Source: Actinokineospora terrae (GTDB lineage Bacteria > Actinomycetota > Actinomycetes > Mycobacteriales > Pseudonocardiaceae). Taken from it: a DNA stretch of 64,000 bases. The position numbers were made by a program, and so were the translations under genes. Under the pieces are notes generated by a model. The model worked only from the letters and a program-made list of their open reading frames with translations. It ran no database searches and was not told the origin of the DNA. Where the stretch lies: contig NZ_FOGI01000011.1 of NCBI RefSeq assembly GCF_900111175.1, forward strand, positions 57,648 to 121,647, in the 5' to 3' direction. Below are positions 49,943 through 59,806 of the stretch, piece by piece (position 1 is the stretch's first letter; each line of letters begins with the position of its first letter).

Positions 49943-51034
49943 TCACCACCTCCCCGGCTGGCCCGCCCCGCGTGGCGCCCGTGGGCTGGTCGCGGTGGGC
50001 GGCATCGGCGAGGGCGGCGACATCGGTTGCGGTGAGTCGACTCCCGCCGGGGTCTCCTCGGTGGGCGTGACCGGCGGAGGCACGTGCGGCCAGGCGTCGG
50101 GCAATCCCGACAGCGCTCGCCGGGACGCTCCGGCCGGGGCGTTGAGCGGCAGCCAGACCTCGTCGGCCGGGCTCGGGTGGACGGCCTCGGGGTTAAGCAG
50201 CTCGGCAGCCGCGGTGGCGATCGGCACCGAGCGCCGGTCGTCGAGCTCGCGCCACGCCTTCGCGAGCAGCCGGCGGGCGGCGGCCTCGCGCCGCGAGGTC
50301 GGCAGCCACACCAGCAGCGGCGTGGTGATACCGGTGGCTTGCGCGAGGGCGGCGTAGCCGGCCAGTTTCCCGGCGAGCTTGCTCAGCGGCTCGGTCCCGA
50401 AGTCGTACTCGAGGAACCACTCCATCTGCCGGTCGTTGCTCTGACCACCGTGCTGGTCGTGGTACCTCCAGCGGCCGTAGCCGTCGGGTTTGATCAAGTC
50501 GCCGAAGTGGCGGGCGCAGCGGGTCTCCGACCACCACGCCGCCAGCTCGACCTGTTCGCCGGGGTGCGGGTGGCGAGCGCGGTCGACCAGGGCGGTGAAC
50601 CACTCGTTGACGCCGACGGTGTGGGCCAGGCGCAGGCTGTGGGCGACGCCGAAGACCCGGTCGTGCCGGTAGCCGAGTTCCTTGAGGTCCAGGCCGTCCT
50701 CGGCGGCGAGCACGGCCGCGCCGGCGGGCGCCAGGACGTAGTGCATGGGCGCGGTGCCGAGGGTCACGAACGGCTGGAACCGGTCGACGACACCCCACAG
50801 GTAGAGCTCACGCAGCCGCATCCGCCCGGAGCGGAAGCTGGGAAAGGCCAGGGCGGTGATCTGGTGTGCGGTAAGGACTTTGTGTTCCCAGAGCATCCGG
50901 GCGATCCACTTGTCGCGCGGGGTCAGCCGCCACGCCAGGACGGCTTGGTGCTCGGCGGTGTTCGCGACACGCGGGGTGGGCCGGGTCGGCTTGTGGCCGC
51001 GCAGAGCGCGCTGGCGGGTGGGATTGGTGATCAT
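49943..51034 (-). CDS. Replication-relaxation family protein
   Basis: A 363-residue protein. The N-terminal region contains a winged-helix-like segment (TPRDKWIARMLWEHKVLTAH; FRSGRMRLRELYLWGVVDRF). The middle has VEWFTALVDRARH-like text and DRQMEWFLEYDFGTEPLSKL, with GYGRWRYHDQ, as in the actinobacterial and Firmicute replication-relaxation family. These proteins are linked to plasmid or element transfer and DNA processing, but the biochemistry is not settled. It is the best candidate for the DNA-processing factor of this element, as no classical MOB relaxase is seen. The last 60 residues are Pro-rich. Confidence 0.8.
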   Translation of the reverse strand: MITNPTRQRALRGHKPTRPTPRVANTAEHQAVLAWRLTPRDKWIARMLWEHKVLTAHQITALAFPSFRSGRMRLRELYLWGVVDRFQPFVTLGTAPMHYVLAPAGAAVLAAEDGLDLKELGYRHDRVFGVAHSLRLAHTVGVNEWFTALVDRARHPHPGEQVELAAWWSETRCARHFGDLIKPDGYGRWRYHDQHGGQSNDRQMEWFLEYDFGTEPLSKLAGKLAGYAALAQATGITTPLLVWLPTSRREAAARRLLAKAWRELDDRRSVPIATAAAELLNPEAVHPSPADEVWLPLNAPAGASRRALSGLPDAWPHVPPPVTPTEETPAGVDSPQPMSPPSPMPPTATSPRAPRGAGQPGRW

Positions 51035-51122
51035 TGGGCACCTCCGGGTGGGCAGGGCGAAACCGCCCCGGCGCGAAGCGCGCCGGGGCGTGATGGACGG
51101 GGCGGAAGAGCGGAGGGTGAGG

Positions 51123-53771
51123 TCAGCCGTTGCGGCGAGGGTCGGCGCTACGCGGGCGCGCGACGGGCTCGTTTCGGCTCGCGGGTCGCGACGGGCCCGA
51201 CGAGCCGCGAGGCGGCCGAGTGCCGGTGGTTGCGGACCCGCCGGTGGCGGCCTCGGTCGCGCGAGTCCGCGCCGTGCGGCGCGCCACGCCGCGGATCTCC
51301 CGTGCCCGTCCGGGAACGGCGGGCGGGAGGGGCTGAGTGAGCATCGTGAACGGCTGAGCTTCCTCGCCGTTGAGCACCAGGCGCACGGCGGCGTGATAGA
51401 CGCCGAGGTGGGCGAGGTCGTGGTCGGACAGCCGCGGTGCGGTGTGGCGGGACAGTTCGCGCGAGTCCTCGGGGCTGGCGTTGAAGAAGATCTTCGAGCG
51501 GGCGTTGGTGGACATGCCCTCGCGCAGTTCGCGGGGGAGCTGGCCGAGGTGTTGGTGGGCCAGGGTCATCGCGACCCGGAACCCACGGGCCTCGGCGAGC
51601 ATGTCCTCGATGGGATACGGCAGGTTCAGGAAGTTGTGACACTCGTCGATCACCATCGAGGCGTCCCGGCGTTGCCGCTGCGGTGTCCGCGCCCGCCCGG
51701 TGGTCGCCTGCCAGGTCCGGGCGACGACCAGCGATCCGACCAGCCGGGTGGTCTCCTCGCCCAGTGAGCCCTTGGGGATGCGCACCAGACAGATCCCGCC
51801 GTCGAGAACCTGACCCATGTCCACTGTGGAGTGACCGCCCGCGATCGCGTCGCGGACGAACGGCCGCAACAGGAACGCGCGGAGTTTGTTCATCAGCGGA
51901 CTGATGACCTGTGAGCGCGACGAGTCGGTGAGTTCCTCGTACCAGGACCAGAACCCGCGCAGCACGGGGTCGGTGATCCCGGCGGTGACCCGGCTGCGGA
52001 ACGCCTCGTCGGCCAACAGCTTGGGCAGGTCCGCCAGGGTGGCGACGCCTTCCTGACTGCGCAGGGTGAGGCAGGCGGCGCGCATGACGTCGTCGGTGCG
52101 CGGACCCCAGAACGCCGAGTAGACCCGCCGGAACACCGACACGAGGTTGTCCACGGTCAAGTCGGTCTCCCCGCCGTCCAAGGGATTGAGGCACGGCGGC
52201 CGAGACTTGCTGTCGGCGTCGAAGATCACCACCCGATCGGCAGCCGAGCGCGGAAGGCGGGACAGGACGTCGGTGACGAGGTCGCCCTTGGGGTCGATCA
52301 GCACGATCCCGCGGCCTGCCTCGGCGTCGGCCAGGATCATGTTGCCGAGCAGGGTCGACTTGCCCGAGCCGGTCGCGCCGATGACGTGCAGGTGGTGGCG
52401 GGCGTCCGGGACGCGCAGGGCAACGGGGCGCTGGTGGCCGGTGTCGGTGACCCCGATCGGCTTGGCCTCCGGCCCCGGTGTGGCGATGCCCGGTGGGGGC
52501 GCGATCGCTCGGGCTCCGGCGCGTTGGATGCCGGGGATGGCCTCGTCGGTGGGCAGGTGCGCGATCGCGGCCAGCTCGGGCACCGACAGCAGGTCGCCCC
52601 GCCCCAGACGACGGGAGTCGATGACACGGCCGGGGTTGCGGACGCGGTGACGGGTGTAGTGGTTGTGTTCGGTGTAGGAGGCGAACGAGGCCGCCAGGGC
52701 GTGAGCCCGTCCGCGGGCGACCTCCCGTGTGCGGCGGACCTCGGCGTCGTCGGTATCGGTGGGCAGCAGCGTCGCCACGGCGTAGCGGACGACCGTCTCG
52801 AACTGGCTACCGCGCTGCTTGCCCACGATCGCGCGATTCTGCGCGGAATATTCCAGCGAGGTCTGCGGATCGCTGTGCAAGGCCCCGGTCTTCGTCCACG
52901 CCGAAGCCGTACGTCGCGAGCGGCTGCCCGTGCTGGGGGTGATCGCGTCGAGCAGGCGACCGACCAGGCGGGTCGAGCCGCCGGTGTGGACTCGTCGGGC
53001 GGCGCGGCGGGCTTGCTGGACGCGGCGGCCGGTGACCGGGCGGGCCAGCACCTGCACGCAGGCGTACTCCTCACGTCCAAGTCCGACCGGCGCGCCGATC
53101 AACGCGCGGATCGGGTCGGCGTCGAAGGCGCTGCGGAGGGGCAACGCCTCGGGTCGCGCCAGCCGTAGCTCGCCGCCGACCACCAGGCGCCGTTGCTCCT
53201 CCTCGGGCGTCGGCAGCGGTGGCTCGGCCGGACCGACGCGGGTGTGCGCGCCTGGCCAGGCCGCCTCCACGGCGCGTTCGACCAGGCCGGGTGGGATGAC
53301 ACCGGGCACCCACAAGCGGATCGCGACCCCGGCCTCGGAGAACACGTACTCGCACGCCACGTGCGGCTGGCCGGTGAACGCCCGCCGCCACCCAGGGCGC
53401 AGCAGGCCGACGAGGTTGGACCACAACGCGGCCCCACCCGCGGGATCAACCTGCGGCGGGGCGAGCACGGTGACCTGACGGGCGTCGGCCAGCAGCGCCT
53501 CGTGGCAGCGGCGGGCCCACCACCGCCGGCCGAGCACGATCCCGGTGATGAACACCGCGAGGACCGGCGCCGCGATCGGGCCCCAGTCCAGGGCGAGGTC
53601 CCGCAGCCGGGCCAGCAGCGCGAGTAGTGCGCCGCCGGGATCGCGCAGGTAGTCCTCCATCCACCCGGCGGCGACAAGCGTCGTCGAGTGCGTGGGCGGG
53701 GTGGTGAGGAGAGGTGTTTCCGGTGGCTGGTTGGGGGCAGGCGGTACCCACGTCAGTGTTCGGGGCAGCAT
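51123..53771 (-). CDS. VirD4/TraG-type coupling ATPase
   Basis: An 882-residue protein. Residues about 45-75 carry membrane-associated helices (APVLAVFITGIVLG). A long N-terminal domain leads to the motor: LHVIGATGSGKSTLLGNMIL (Walker A, Lys471), GIVLIDPKGDLVTDVLSRLP, DASMVIDECHNFLNLP (Walker B) and TLAHQHLGQLPRELREGMST. This is the HerA/TraG-VirD4 type seen in actinobacterial type IV secretion loci; it brings DNA substrate to the channel. The C-terminal 60 residues are basic and disordered. Genes on both sides belong to the same operon. Confidence 0.9.
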   Translation of the reverse strand: MLPRTLTWVPPAPNQPPETPLLTTPPTHSTTLVAAGWMEDYLRDPGGALLALLARLRDLALDWGPIAAPVLAVFITGIVLGRRWWARRCHEALLADARQVTVLAPPQVDPAGGAALWSNLVGLLRPGWRRAFTGQPHVACEYVFSEAGVAIRLWVPGVIPPGLVERAVEAAWPGAHTRVGPAEPPLPTPEEEQRRLVVGGELRLARPEALPLRSAFDADPIRALIGAPVGLGREEYACVQVLARPVTGRRVQQARRAARRVHTGGSTRLVGRLLDAITPSTGSRSRRTASAWTKTGALHSDPQTSLEYSAQNRAIVGKQRGSQFETVVRYAVATLLPTDTDDAEVRRTREVARGRAHALAASFASYTEHNHYTRHRVRNPGRVIDSRRLGRGDLLSVPELAAIAHLPTDEAIPGIQRAGARAIAPPPGIATPGPEAKPIGVTDTGHQRPVALRVPDARHHLHVIGATGSGKSTLLGNMILADAEAGRGIVLIDPKGDLVTDVLSRLPRSAADRVVIFDADSKSRPPCLNPLDGGETDLTVDNLVSVFRRVYSAFWGPRTDDVMRAACLTLRSQEGVATLADLPKLLADEAFRSRVTAGITDPVLRGFWSWYEELTDSSRSQVISPLMNKLRAFLLRPFVRDAIAGGHSTVDMGQVLDGGICLVRIPKGSLGEETTRLVGSLVVARTWQATTGRARTPQRQRRDASMVIDECHNFLNLPYPIEDMLAEARGFRVAMTLAHQHLGQLPRELREGMSTNARSKIFFNASPEDSRELSRHTAPRLSDHDLAHLGVYHAAVRLVLNGEEAQPFTMLTQPLPPAVPGRAREIRGVARRTARTRATEAATGGSATTGTRPPRGSSGPSRPASRNEPVARPRSADPRRNG

Positions 53772-53823
53772 GAACGAGTCCCTTCACGGGAGAGGTGCGT
53801 ACGAGGTGGTGGTGCGCGCGTGG

Positions 53824-55749
53824 TCAGGCGGCGTCGAGGTGGACCTGGTCCTCGTCGTCACCGGAGTCGGAGCCGAACTCGTCGCCGTCGAAGCCCAGGT
53901 TGACGAACGCGGCCTCGGCCTCGTCGACCGGTTCGGCGGTGTCGGCGTACGCGGCGAGTTCGGCTGGGTTGCTGGTGACCAGGTAGTGCTCGGTGGGTGA
54001 GGCGATGCTCTGGAACGCCACCCGCTGCGTGCCGGCTGACAGCAGGCCCTGGCCACGGTCGGCCGAGAGCAGGAACGCGCGCTCCCCGGCGGAGAGGTCG
54101 AAGGTCTGGGTGATCTCGTCGATGGCCTGCGACGCCTGCCGCAGCAGGATCTGGGTTGCCGCGTTCGCCACGACAGCCTTGCCCAGGTCGCTGCCGAGCA
54201 CGTCGGCGGTGTCCTGGGTCGCCACGGTCAACCCGGCCCAGTGCTTGCGCGACGCTTTGGCCATGCGGAACAGGAACTCCGCCCCGGACTTCTCCTTCAT
54301 CAGCAGCCACGCCTCGTCCACCACGACCAAACGCGGGCGCCGGATCGCCGGATTGCTGACCCGCCGCCATACCGCGTCGAGCGTGAGCAGGGTGCCGATG
54401 CCCTTCAGCTCGTCCGGCAGGTCGCGGAGGCTGAACACCACGAGGTGCCCTTCGGGGTTGACGCTGCTGGGCCCGTCGAACAGCTGCTTGAACGCGCCCT
54501 CGACGAACGGGTGCAGCCTCGCCGCCAGCTCGCCCGCGGCCCGGTCGCCGGCCTGCCCGGCGCCCGCGAGCTGGTCCCGCAAGACCCGCAGCGTCGGGGA
54601 CGGCCGGGTCCAGGTCCGGGCGTCGGCGGTGATCCCCACGCTCTGGTACGTCGCGGCGATCGCCCGGTCCAACGCCGCCCGCTCCGCCGCCTCCAGCTCG
54701 CCACCGACCAGAACGGCGATGACGGTGTGCAGGAACAGGCTGCGCCGCACGAGCGCGTCTTTCGGGGCGGTGCGGCGGCCGTCGGCACGGGTGTGGATCG
54801 GCAGATCGAACGGGTTGAGGCGAACGCCTCGCGCGCCGAGGTGGACGTAGGTGCCGCCGACCGCGGCGGCCAGCCGGGCGTACTCGTCCTCGGGGTCGAC
54901 GACAGCGATCTCGATGCCCCGGTACAGGCTGCGCAGCAGCTCCAGCTTCACCAAGTAGGACTTGCCCGCGCCGGAGCGGCCGAGGATCACCGAGTTGTGG
55001 TTGTGCATCCCGTCGCCGAACCGGTCCCAGTGCACCAACCCCTGGGAGCCGACGTTGTAGCCGTAGAGCACCCCTGACGGTGCCGCGACCGAGGTGGGGT
55101 CCGGGGCGGGCAGGTCGGGGCTGGTGAACGGGAACGCCGCCGCCAACGCCGAGGTGTCGAACGTCCTGCGCATCCCGATGAGGTCCAGGCCCATCGGCAA
55201 TGTCGACACCCAGCCCTGCAGGGACCGGTAGGTGGTGTGCTTCGCGTCGAGCAACAGGCTCGCGCACAGCGACCGCAGCGCGGCTACCTCGTCGGTGAGG
55301 ACTTTCTCGGTGGCGGCGTGGATGGTCAGGTACAGGCCGACTCGGAACAGCTTTCCCTCACCGCGGGCCACCCTCGAACTGAGGTCGTAGGCGTCTTCGG
55401 TGGCGGCCTCGACCTGCGGGTCGAACAGGCGGCCGTGCTCGGCGGTGTGGCGCCGCCCGGCCTCCAGCTTCGCCAGTTGCTTCTTCAGTCGGGAGGCGGC
55501 GGTGGCGGGGTCGATCGGTTCGATGTGCACCGAGACGTCCAGGCGGTCGGGGTAGGTCAGCAGCGGCGACAGCCAGCCGGGGTGCACCTCGCGCGGGAAG
55601 CCGACCACGGCGAAGCTGGAGACCCATTCGCCGCCGACCTCCAGGTGCCGGGCGGCCACCGACAGGGCGTCGGGTGTGAACGTGGCGGCGGCCGACGAGG
55701 CCGCCGGGGCGGCCGGGTTGCCGCGGGTCTTGCGTGTGCGGGAGGCCAT
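53824..55749 (-). CDS. VirB4/TraC-type conjugation ATPase
   Basis: A 641-residue protein. The N-terminal domain includes VGFPREVHPGWLSPLLTYPD. The motor has NSVILGRSGAGKSYLVKLEL (Walker A, Lys263), IEIAVVDPEDEYARLA, RLVVVDEAWLLMKEKSGAEF (Walker B, Asp478-Glu479), and TVATQDTADVLGS. VirB4 drives pilus biogenesis and substrate export. ATG 55749 overlaps the previous stop; the frame is open to 57849, but that extension lies antisense-like within other genes and is rejected. An acidic tail (DGDEFGSDSGDDED) ends the protein. Confidence 0.9.
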   Translation of the reverse strand: MASRTRKTRGNPAAPAASSAAATFTPDALSVAARHLEVGGEWVSSFAVVGFPREVHPGWLSPLLTYPDRLDVSVHIEPIDPATAASRLKKQLAKLEAGRRHTAEHGRLFDPQVEAATEDAYDLSSRVARGEGKLFRVGLYLTIHAATEKVLTDEVAALRSLCASLLLDAKHTTYRSLQGWVSTLPMGLDLIGMRRTFDTSALAAAFPFTSPDLPAPDPTSVAAPSGVLYGYNVGSQGLVHWDRFGDGMHNHNSVILGRSGAGKSYLVKLELLRSLYRGIEIAVVDPEDEYARLAAAVGGTYVHLGARGVRLNPFDLPIHTRADGRRTAPKDALVRRSLFLHTVIAVLVGGELEAAERAALDRAIAATYQSVGITADARTWTRPSPTLRVLRDQLAGAGQAGDRAAGELAARLHPFVEGAFKQLFDGPSSVNPEGHLVVFSLRDLPDELKGIGTLLTLDAVWRRVSNPAIRRPRLVVVDEAWLLMKEKSGAEFLFRMAKASRKHWAGLTVATQDTADVLGSDLGKAVVANAATQILLRQASQAIDEITQTFDLSAGERAFLLSADRGQGLLSAGTQRVAFQSIASPTEHYLVTSNPAELAAYADTAEPVDEAEAAFVNLGFDGDEFGSDSGDDEDQVHLDAA

Positions 55750-57005
55750 CAGGACCGCCCCCTCTCGTCCTCGTAGTCGTCGTCCTCGTAGTCCCAGTCG
55801 TCCTCGTACTCGTCGCTGTCCTCCGACTGCCTCGACGGCGCGTGGGTGGATGCCGTGGTGGTGTGCGCGAAGTAGGAGCCGTCGTCGATGTCGTCCTCGG
55901 TGAGGTCCGCGCCGGAGGTGGTGATGACCTCGTCCGCGCCGGCCAGCCCTGCCGAGGGCGGGAGCAGGCTGTCGGGGTTGCACGCCGAGGCCAGCACTGC
56001 TGTGGCCTGTCCGGCGTCGAGCGGGGTGACGACGATCCCGGCCGGCGACAGCAGCTCGATCGCCTCGCCGAGACGGCGCACCAGACGGGACTCCGCCGCT
56101 CGCCGGGTTCCGGCGTCCACCTGACCGGCCGCCTGTTTGCCGCGCTTGCCCACCATCGACCCGAGCACCGCCATCGGACCGGGCCCGCCCAACCCGTCGG
56201 TCGGGGTCGCGATGCCGAGCGGCTCGCGCAGCACGAGCAGCACCTGGCGGCGCAGCAGGTCGGATTGCTGGCCGAGCTGGACCAGGTAGTCGGCGTGCTC
56301 GACTGCGGCGGCCTCCAGCGCGGGATGCGGCAGGCCGCCCGCGCGCTCCCGCAGTTCGGTGATCTGGGCGGAGAGGTCGAGTCGTTCGGTGCGCACGAGC
56401 ACCTGCACCGGCGTGGTCAGCGAGTGCAGGTAGCGGCCGAACGAGGCGACCAACGCTTCCTGCTCGTTCGGTGTCCTGAGTGCGAAGTTCACCGTCGAGG
56501 CGACCGCGACCACCGCCAGACCGTCGGCGCCCAGGTCGACTACGCCGGTGTCGGTGACGGCCTCGGCCGGCAGCCGCAGCGCCGAGGGCGACACCTGCTC
56601 GGGCTGCCCGGTCCGGCCCTTGCCGCCCTTGCCGCCCTTGCGGCGACCCGCAGCCTGGCCGGTGGTCCGGTCGGTGTCCGGGGTGAGCCAGGCAGGGGCT
56701 GGGCGCACGCCCTCGGGTGCGGCCACGCGGTGCCGGGGTGCGACCCGTTGGCGGATCGCGGCGACGAGCAGTTTGTCCATCGGCATCCCGTCGCGCTTGC
56801 CCAGGGCGAGCATCGCCGAGGCGGCGCCGACCGGGACGGCGAAGGCAAGGAACACCGGGATCGGGACGAAGGCACGGGTGGCCGCCCAGATCAGGTACAG
56901 CACCGCCCCGGCAGCGGCGAGAATGGCCAGTTGGCGTGCGGTCAGCGGCCCGAGGACACGGTCGTGCATGTCGACGTCGGCCGGGATGCGGACGGGAGCG
57001 GTCAT
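55749..57005 (-). CDS. PrgI/VirB3-like membrane protein with extended cytoplasmic domain
   Basis: A 418-residue protein. Residues about 1-90 are PrgI-like: RIPADVDMHDRVLGPLTARQ, then two hydrophobic helices (AAGAVLYLIWA; VFLAFAVPVGAASAML). A basic linker follows, then a domain similar to the N-terminal part of TraC/VirB4 proteins (VVAVASTVNFALRTPNEQEA; FGRYLHSLTTPVQVLV). The C-terminus is highly acidic (EDDWDYEDDDYEDERG). It should contact VirB4, whose start overlaps its stop. Confidence 0.8.
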   Translation of the reverse strand: MTAPVRIPADVDMHDRVLGPLTARQLAILAAAGAVLYLIWAATRAFVPIPVFLAFAVPVGAASAMLALGKRDGMPMDKLLVAAIRQRVAPRHRVAAPEGVRPAPAWLTPDTDRTTGQAAGRRKGGKGGKGRTGQPEQVSPSALRLPAEAVTDTGVVDLGADGLAVVAVASTVNFALRTPNEQEALVASFGRYLHSLTTPVQVLVRTERLDLSAQITELRERAGGLPHPALEAAAVEHADYLVQLGQQSDLLRRQVLLVLREPLGIATPTDGLGGPGPMAVLGSMVGKRGKQAAGQVDAGTRRAAESRLVRRLGEAIELLSPAGIVVTPLDAGQATAVLASACNPDSLLPPSAGLAGADEVITTSGADLTEDDIDDGSYFAHTTTASTHAPSRQSEDSDEYEDDWDYEDDDYEDERGRS

Positions 57006-59275
57006 GAGGACTTACCTCCTGGTTTGGGGCTCGGCCGTGCCGGTGGCGGCGGTGGTGACGGTGGTGAGCTGAAGACCGGCGTCGTCGGCGGCTTGGGTGG
57101 CTTGGGCAGATCCAGCGGCAACCGCAGCTGCTGTCCCGTGCGCGGCGCGGGGCGAGGCGAGGGCGCCGGTGGCGGAGCGGGTGCGGGCTGGGGCGCGGGA
57201 GCCCGACGCACGCCGTCCAGTGGCAGCGGGTACTGGCCGCTGCGGGTCGCCCGGTTGCCCTTGTACGGGTCGAAGGGCAGCTCCGGCTGGACTGTCCGAC
57301 GTCCACTCGGTCGTGGGCTCGGCGGAGGCGGCGGACTCGCCGGGCGCGGCACTCGACGCACCCCGTCCAGGGGCAGCGGGTACTGCCCGGACCGGTTCGG
57401 GCGGTTGCCCCGGTAGGGGTCCAACGGCAACTCGAGCTGCTTGCCGCCGCCCGTGCGGGTGCGACGGCCGCCGGTGTCCGTCCCGGTGGGTGAGGCCGGT
57501 GGTGGCGTCGTGCGCTGGACGTCCAAGGGCAGCCGGTACTGCCCGTCGCGGCCGAGCACGGGCTTATTCTCCGGCCAGCCGTCACCCAAGGGCAGCGCCA
57601 GCTGGCGGCCCTGCGGACCAGAGGACTTCGGAGTCGGGCCGGGCTTCGGCTTCGGCTTCGGCGCGGGCTTGCCCGTCGGGCGGGTCCGGCGCACGCCGGG
57701 CAGCGGCAGCACGTACTGCCCGTTCGCGGTGGTGCGCGCGTTGGCGTACGGGTTGGACGAACCTCCGCTGTCGCTGGAACCTCTGCCGCCGTTGCCGCCC
57801 CGGCCGCCGCCCGAGGGACGAGGCTTTGGGCTCTTGCCCCCGCCGCCACCGCCCAGCAAACCGAAGGTCTTGTAGGCGAGGAAGCCCTTGACCAGCGACC
57901 CGATCAGACCACTCCGGCCGCCACCGCCGCGCACCGACGACAGCACCCAGAACGGGATCTTGAACAGGATGTACATCAGCGCGAGCGCGACGAGGAGGTT
58001 GACCAATCCGGAGACGGTGGGGCCGAAGACGGTGAACCCGCCGGGGGCGAGGAACACCTTCATCGCGGTGATCAGGGTCAGGCTCTGGCCGAGTTGGATG
58101 GCGAGGCAGCCGCCGTAGGCTTTCCACCACCAGTAGGCGATGCCCTCGGTTTGGGGCAGGGCGTGGAACATCAGCGCCAGGGGCGCCCCGGCGATGAGGA
58201 TGATGGTCAGCGCGACGCGCACGACGTAGGTGATGAGCAGGGCGACGAGCATCCCGGCGAGGAAGATGCCGATGAAGATGATCCAGATGCCGCCGTTGAG
58301 GCTGCTGAGCACGAGGTTGCGCAGCGTCTCGCCCGCGGAGTTCGCGTCGACCCCGCCGCCCATGATTGCCGCGACGAGTGCGTTGGCGATCTGGATGCCC
58401 TTGGTCGCCACCCACACCGACAGGGCGCCGGCCAGAAATCCGACAACCAGACGGGGTGCGAGTTCCTTGATGGAGTGTCGGGTCTGGACGGTCTGGTAGC
58501 CCATCGCGATGACTCCGGCGATGAGCACGAGCAGGCCGTAGGCGATGAGCAGGATCTGCCAGGAGTTGTCCCACAGCTCGCCCACGCGCGGCAGTGAGTC
58601 CGGCATCGGTGCGGTCAACAGCGTCTTGGACAGCAGGTCCAGTAGCGGGTTGAGCGCCTCGGTGACGATGCCCCGGAAGAAGGCGTTGATGGCCTCGGTG
58701 ATGCAGGCACCGATGTCGGAGATCCCGCAGTCGTCCTCGGGCTCCTCGCCCTGTCCGGGCTGCCCGGTGCCGGGGTTGGTCGGCGGCGTGGTGGTGGTGC
58801 CGGGCTGCGGGATGCAGCCCTCGCCGGTGCACGGCGGCTTGGTTGGAGTGGTCGTCGTCGGCGTGGGCAGCGTGCAGATCGGCAGCGGCGGCGAGTCCGG
58901 ACCACAAGGGTCCGGGTCGACCGTCGGGATCGGGACCGGCGGCTGGTTGGTCGGCGGTGCGGGTTGCGCGGCGGCGGCCGGGGCCACTCGTGTGCCGGAG
59001 TCCGGACCGACCGCCGCCGAGGCGAGGGTGCCGCCCAACAGGACGACCAGGCTCACCGCCAACGCCACCAGCGCCCGGCTCCGCGAGAAGCGAAGGACTC
59101 GCCCGATCCGGCGGGCCCGCCGGGGGCTCGCGACCGGAGGCGCGAGCATCTCCCGGCGATCCGCCGACACCGATCCGCTTCGCGCGGTGGGCGTCGTGTC
59201 GTGCAGTGAGCCGACGGTGGGGCCGACCGATGTGCGGCGTGGGGCAGACCTGACCGGCCTGTTCGGCGGGCGCAT
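57002..59275 (-). CDS. VirB6/TrbL-like channel protein with eight QxxLPL repeats
   Basis: A 757-residue protein. A signal or anchor helix lies at about 68-90, followed by a Pro/Thr-rich linker with Cys pairs (120-185). Five or six membrane helices lie at about 235-450 (LLIAYGLLVLIAGVIAMGY; WIIFIGIFLAGMLVALLITY; NLLVALALMYILFKIPFWVL). The tail of about 300 residues is basic and Pro/Gly-rich and contains eight Q-x2-LPL/F motifs: 520, 558, 579, 613, 631, 663, 681 and 716, four of them within repeats DPY-x-GNR...RSGQYPLPLDGVRR. The channel role is from the VirB6 family; the tail's function is unknown. Confidence 0.85.
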   Translation of the reverse strand: MRPPNRPVRSAPRRTSVGPTVGSLHDTTPTARSGSVSADRREMLAPPVASPRRARRIGRVLRFSRSRALVALAVSLVVLLGGTLASAAVGPDSGTRVAPAAAAQPAPPTNQPPVPIPTVDPDPCGPDSPPLPICTLPTPTTTTPTKPPCTGEGCIPQPGTTTTPPTNPGTGQPGQGEEPEDDCGISDIGACITEAINAFFRGIVTEALNPLLDLLSKTLLTAPMPDSLPRVGELWDNSWQILLIAYGLLVLIAGVIAMGYQTVQTRHSIKELAPRLVVGFLAGALSVWVATKGIQIANALVAAIMGGGVDANSAGETLRNLVLSSLNGGIWIIFIGIFLAGMLVALLITYVVRVALTIILIAGAPLALMFHALPQTEGIAYWWWKAYGGCLAIQLGQSLTLITAMKVFLAPGGFTVFGPTVSGLVNLLVALALMYILFKIPFWVLSSVRGGGGRSGLIGSLVKGFLAYKTFGLLGGGGGGKSPKPRPSGGGRGGNGGRGSSDSGGSSNPYANARTTANGQYVLPLPGVRRTRPTGKPAPKPKPKPGPTPKSSGPQGRQLALPLGDGWPENKPVLGRDGQYRLPLDVQRTTPPPASPTGTDTGGRRTRTGGGKQLELPLDPYRGNRPNRSGQYPLPLDGVRRVPRPASPPPPPSPRPSGRRTVQPELPFDPYKGNRATRSGQYPLPLDGVRRAPAPQPAPAPPPAPSPRPAPRTGQQLRLPLDLPKPPKPPTTPVFSSPPSPPPPPARPSPKPGGKSS

Positions 59276-59278
59276 CGG

Positions 59279-59806
59279 TCAGGCCCCCACGATGCCCTTG
59301 AGCACGGTGACGACCAGTGGAGCGAGTGCGGCCAGGGCGTAGCCGATCCCGGCCGCCCTGAAGCACTCCTTGGCCTTCTCCTGCTCGCCGGGGTCACCGC
59401 CGCCGAACACGCGGCGGACGCCCCCGATGGTGAGGAACACCGTCGCCAACCCGGCGAGGATGCCCATCAGCCAGTTGCGGATGTTGGTCAGGACCTCGTC
59501 GACGCTGCCCGCGATCGCGAGGACCACCGTGTCGGCGTGCGCCGTCGCGCCGGAGGCCAGCAGCGCCACCACGACCAGTTCGGCGACCAGCAACACACGA
59601 CGGCGGATGCTGCGGCAACGGTCGCTCCGCCCACCAGAGATCGGAGGTGTATCGCCGTCGCGGGCCGGCCGCTGCGGGCCCGCGCACGTCGGCGTGTGGG
59701 CCCGCGAGGTCGCCTCGCGGCGACTAACAACAGGCCCGCGGTGAGGCCGGTGGTGACCGGGCCAGCGGGGGTGGTGAGGAGGAACAGGGGTGCGAGTCAG
59801 GCGCAT
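59279..59806 (-). CDS. VirB2/TrbC-like conjugative pilin
   Basis: A 175-residue protein in the chosen frame. The leader is basic and poorly conserved. The core has a signal-like helix (LLVAELVVVALLASGATAHA, cleavage after AHA), then two helices around a short loop (LMGILAGLATVFLTIGGVRR; GIGYALAALAPLVVTVLKGI). This is the VirB2/TrbC pilin plan. ATG 59806, with CGGGAG upstream, overlaps the preceding gene by 10 bases; the frame is open to 59920. It lies 3 bases before the VirB6-like gene. Confidence 0.75.
   Translation of the reverse strand: MRLTRTPVPPHHPRWPGHHRPHRGPVVSRREATSRAHTPTCAGPQRPARDGDTPPISGGRSDRCRSIRRRVLLVAELVVVALLASGATAHADTVVLAIAGSVDEVLTNIRNWLMGILAGLATVFLTIGGVRRVFGGGDPGEQEKAKECFRAAGIGYALAALAPLVVTVLKGIVGA

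Noticed and set aside
53824..57849. A single 1341-residue reading frame covering VirB4 and its upstream region
   Set aside because: Only the part from ATG 55749 has VirB4 homology. The upstream part lies in a second frame of the PrgI-like and VirB6-like genes and is low-complexity Arg/Pro text.
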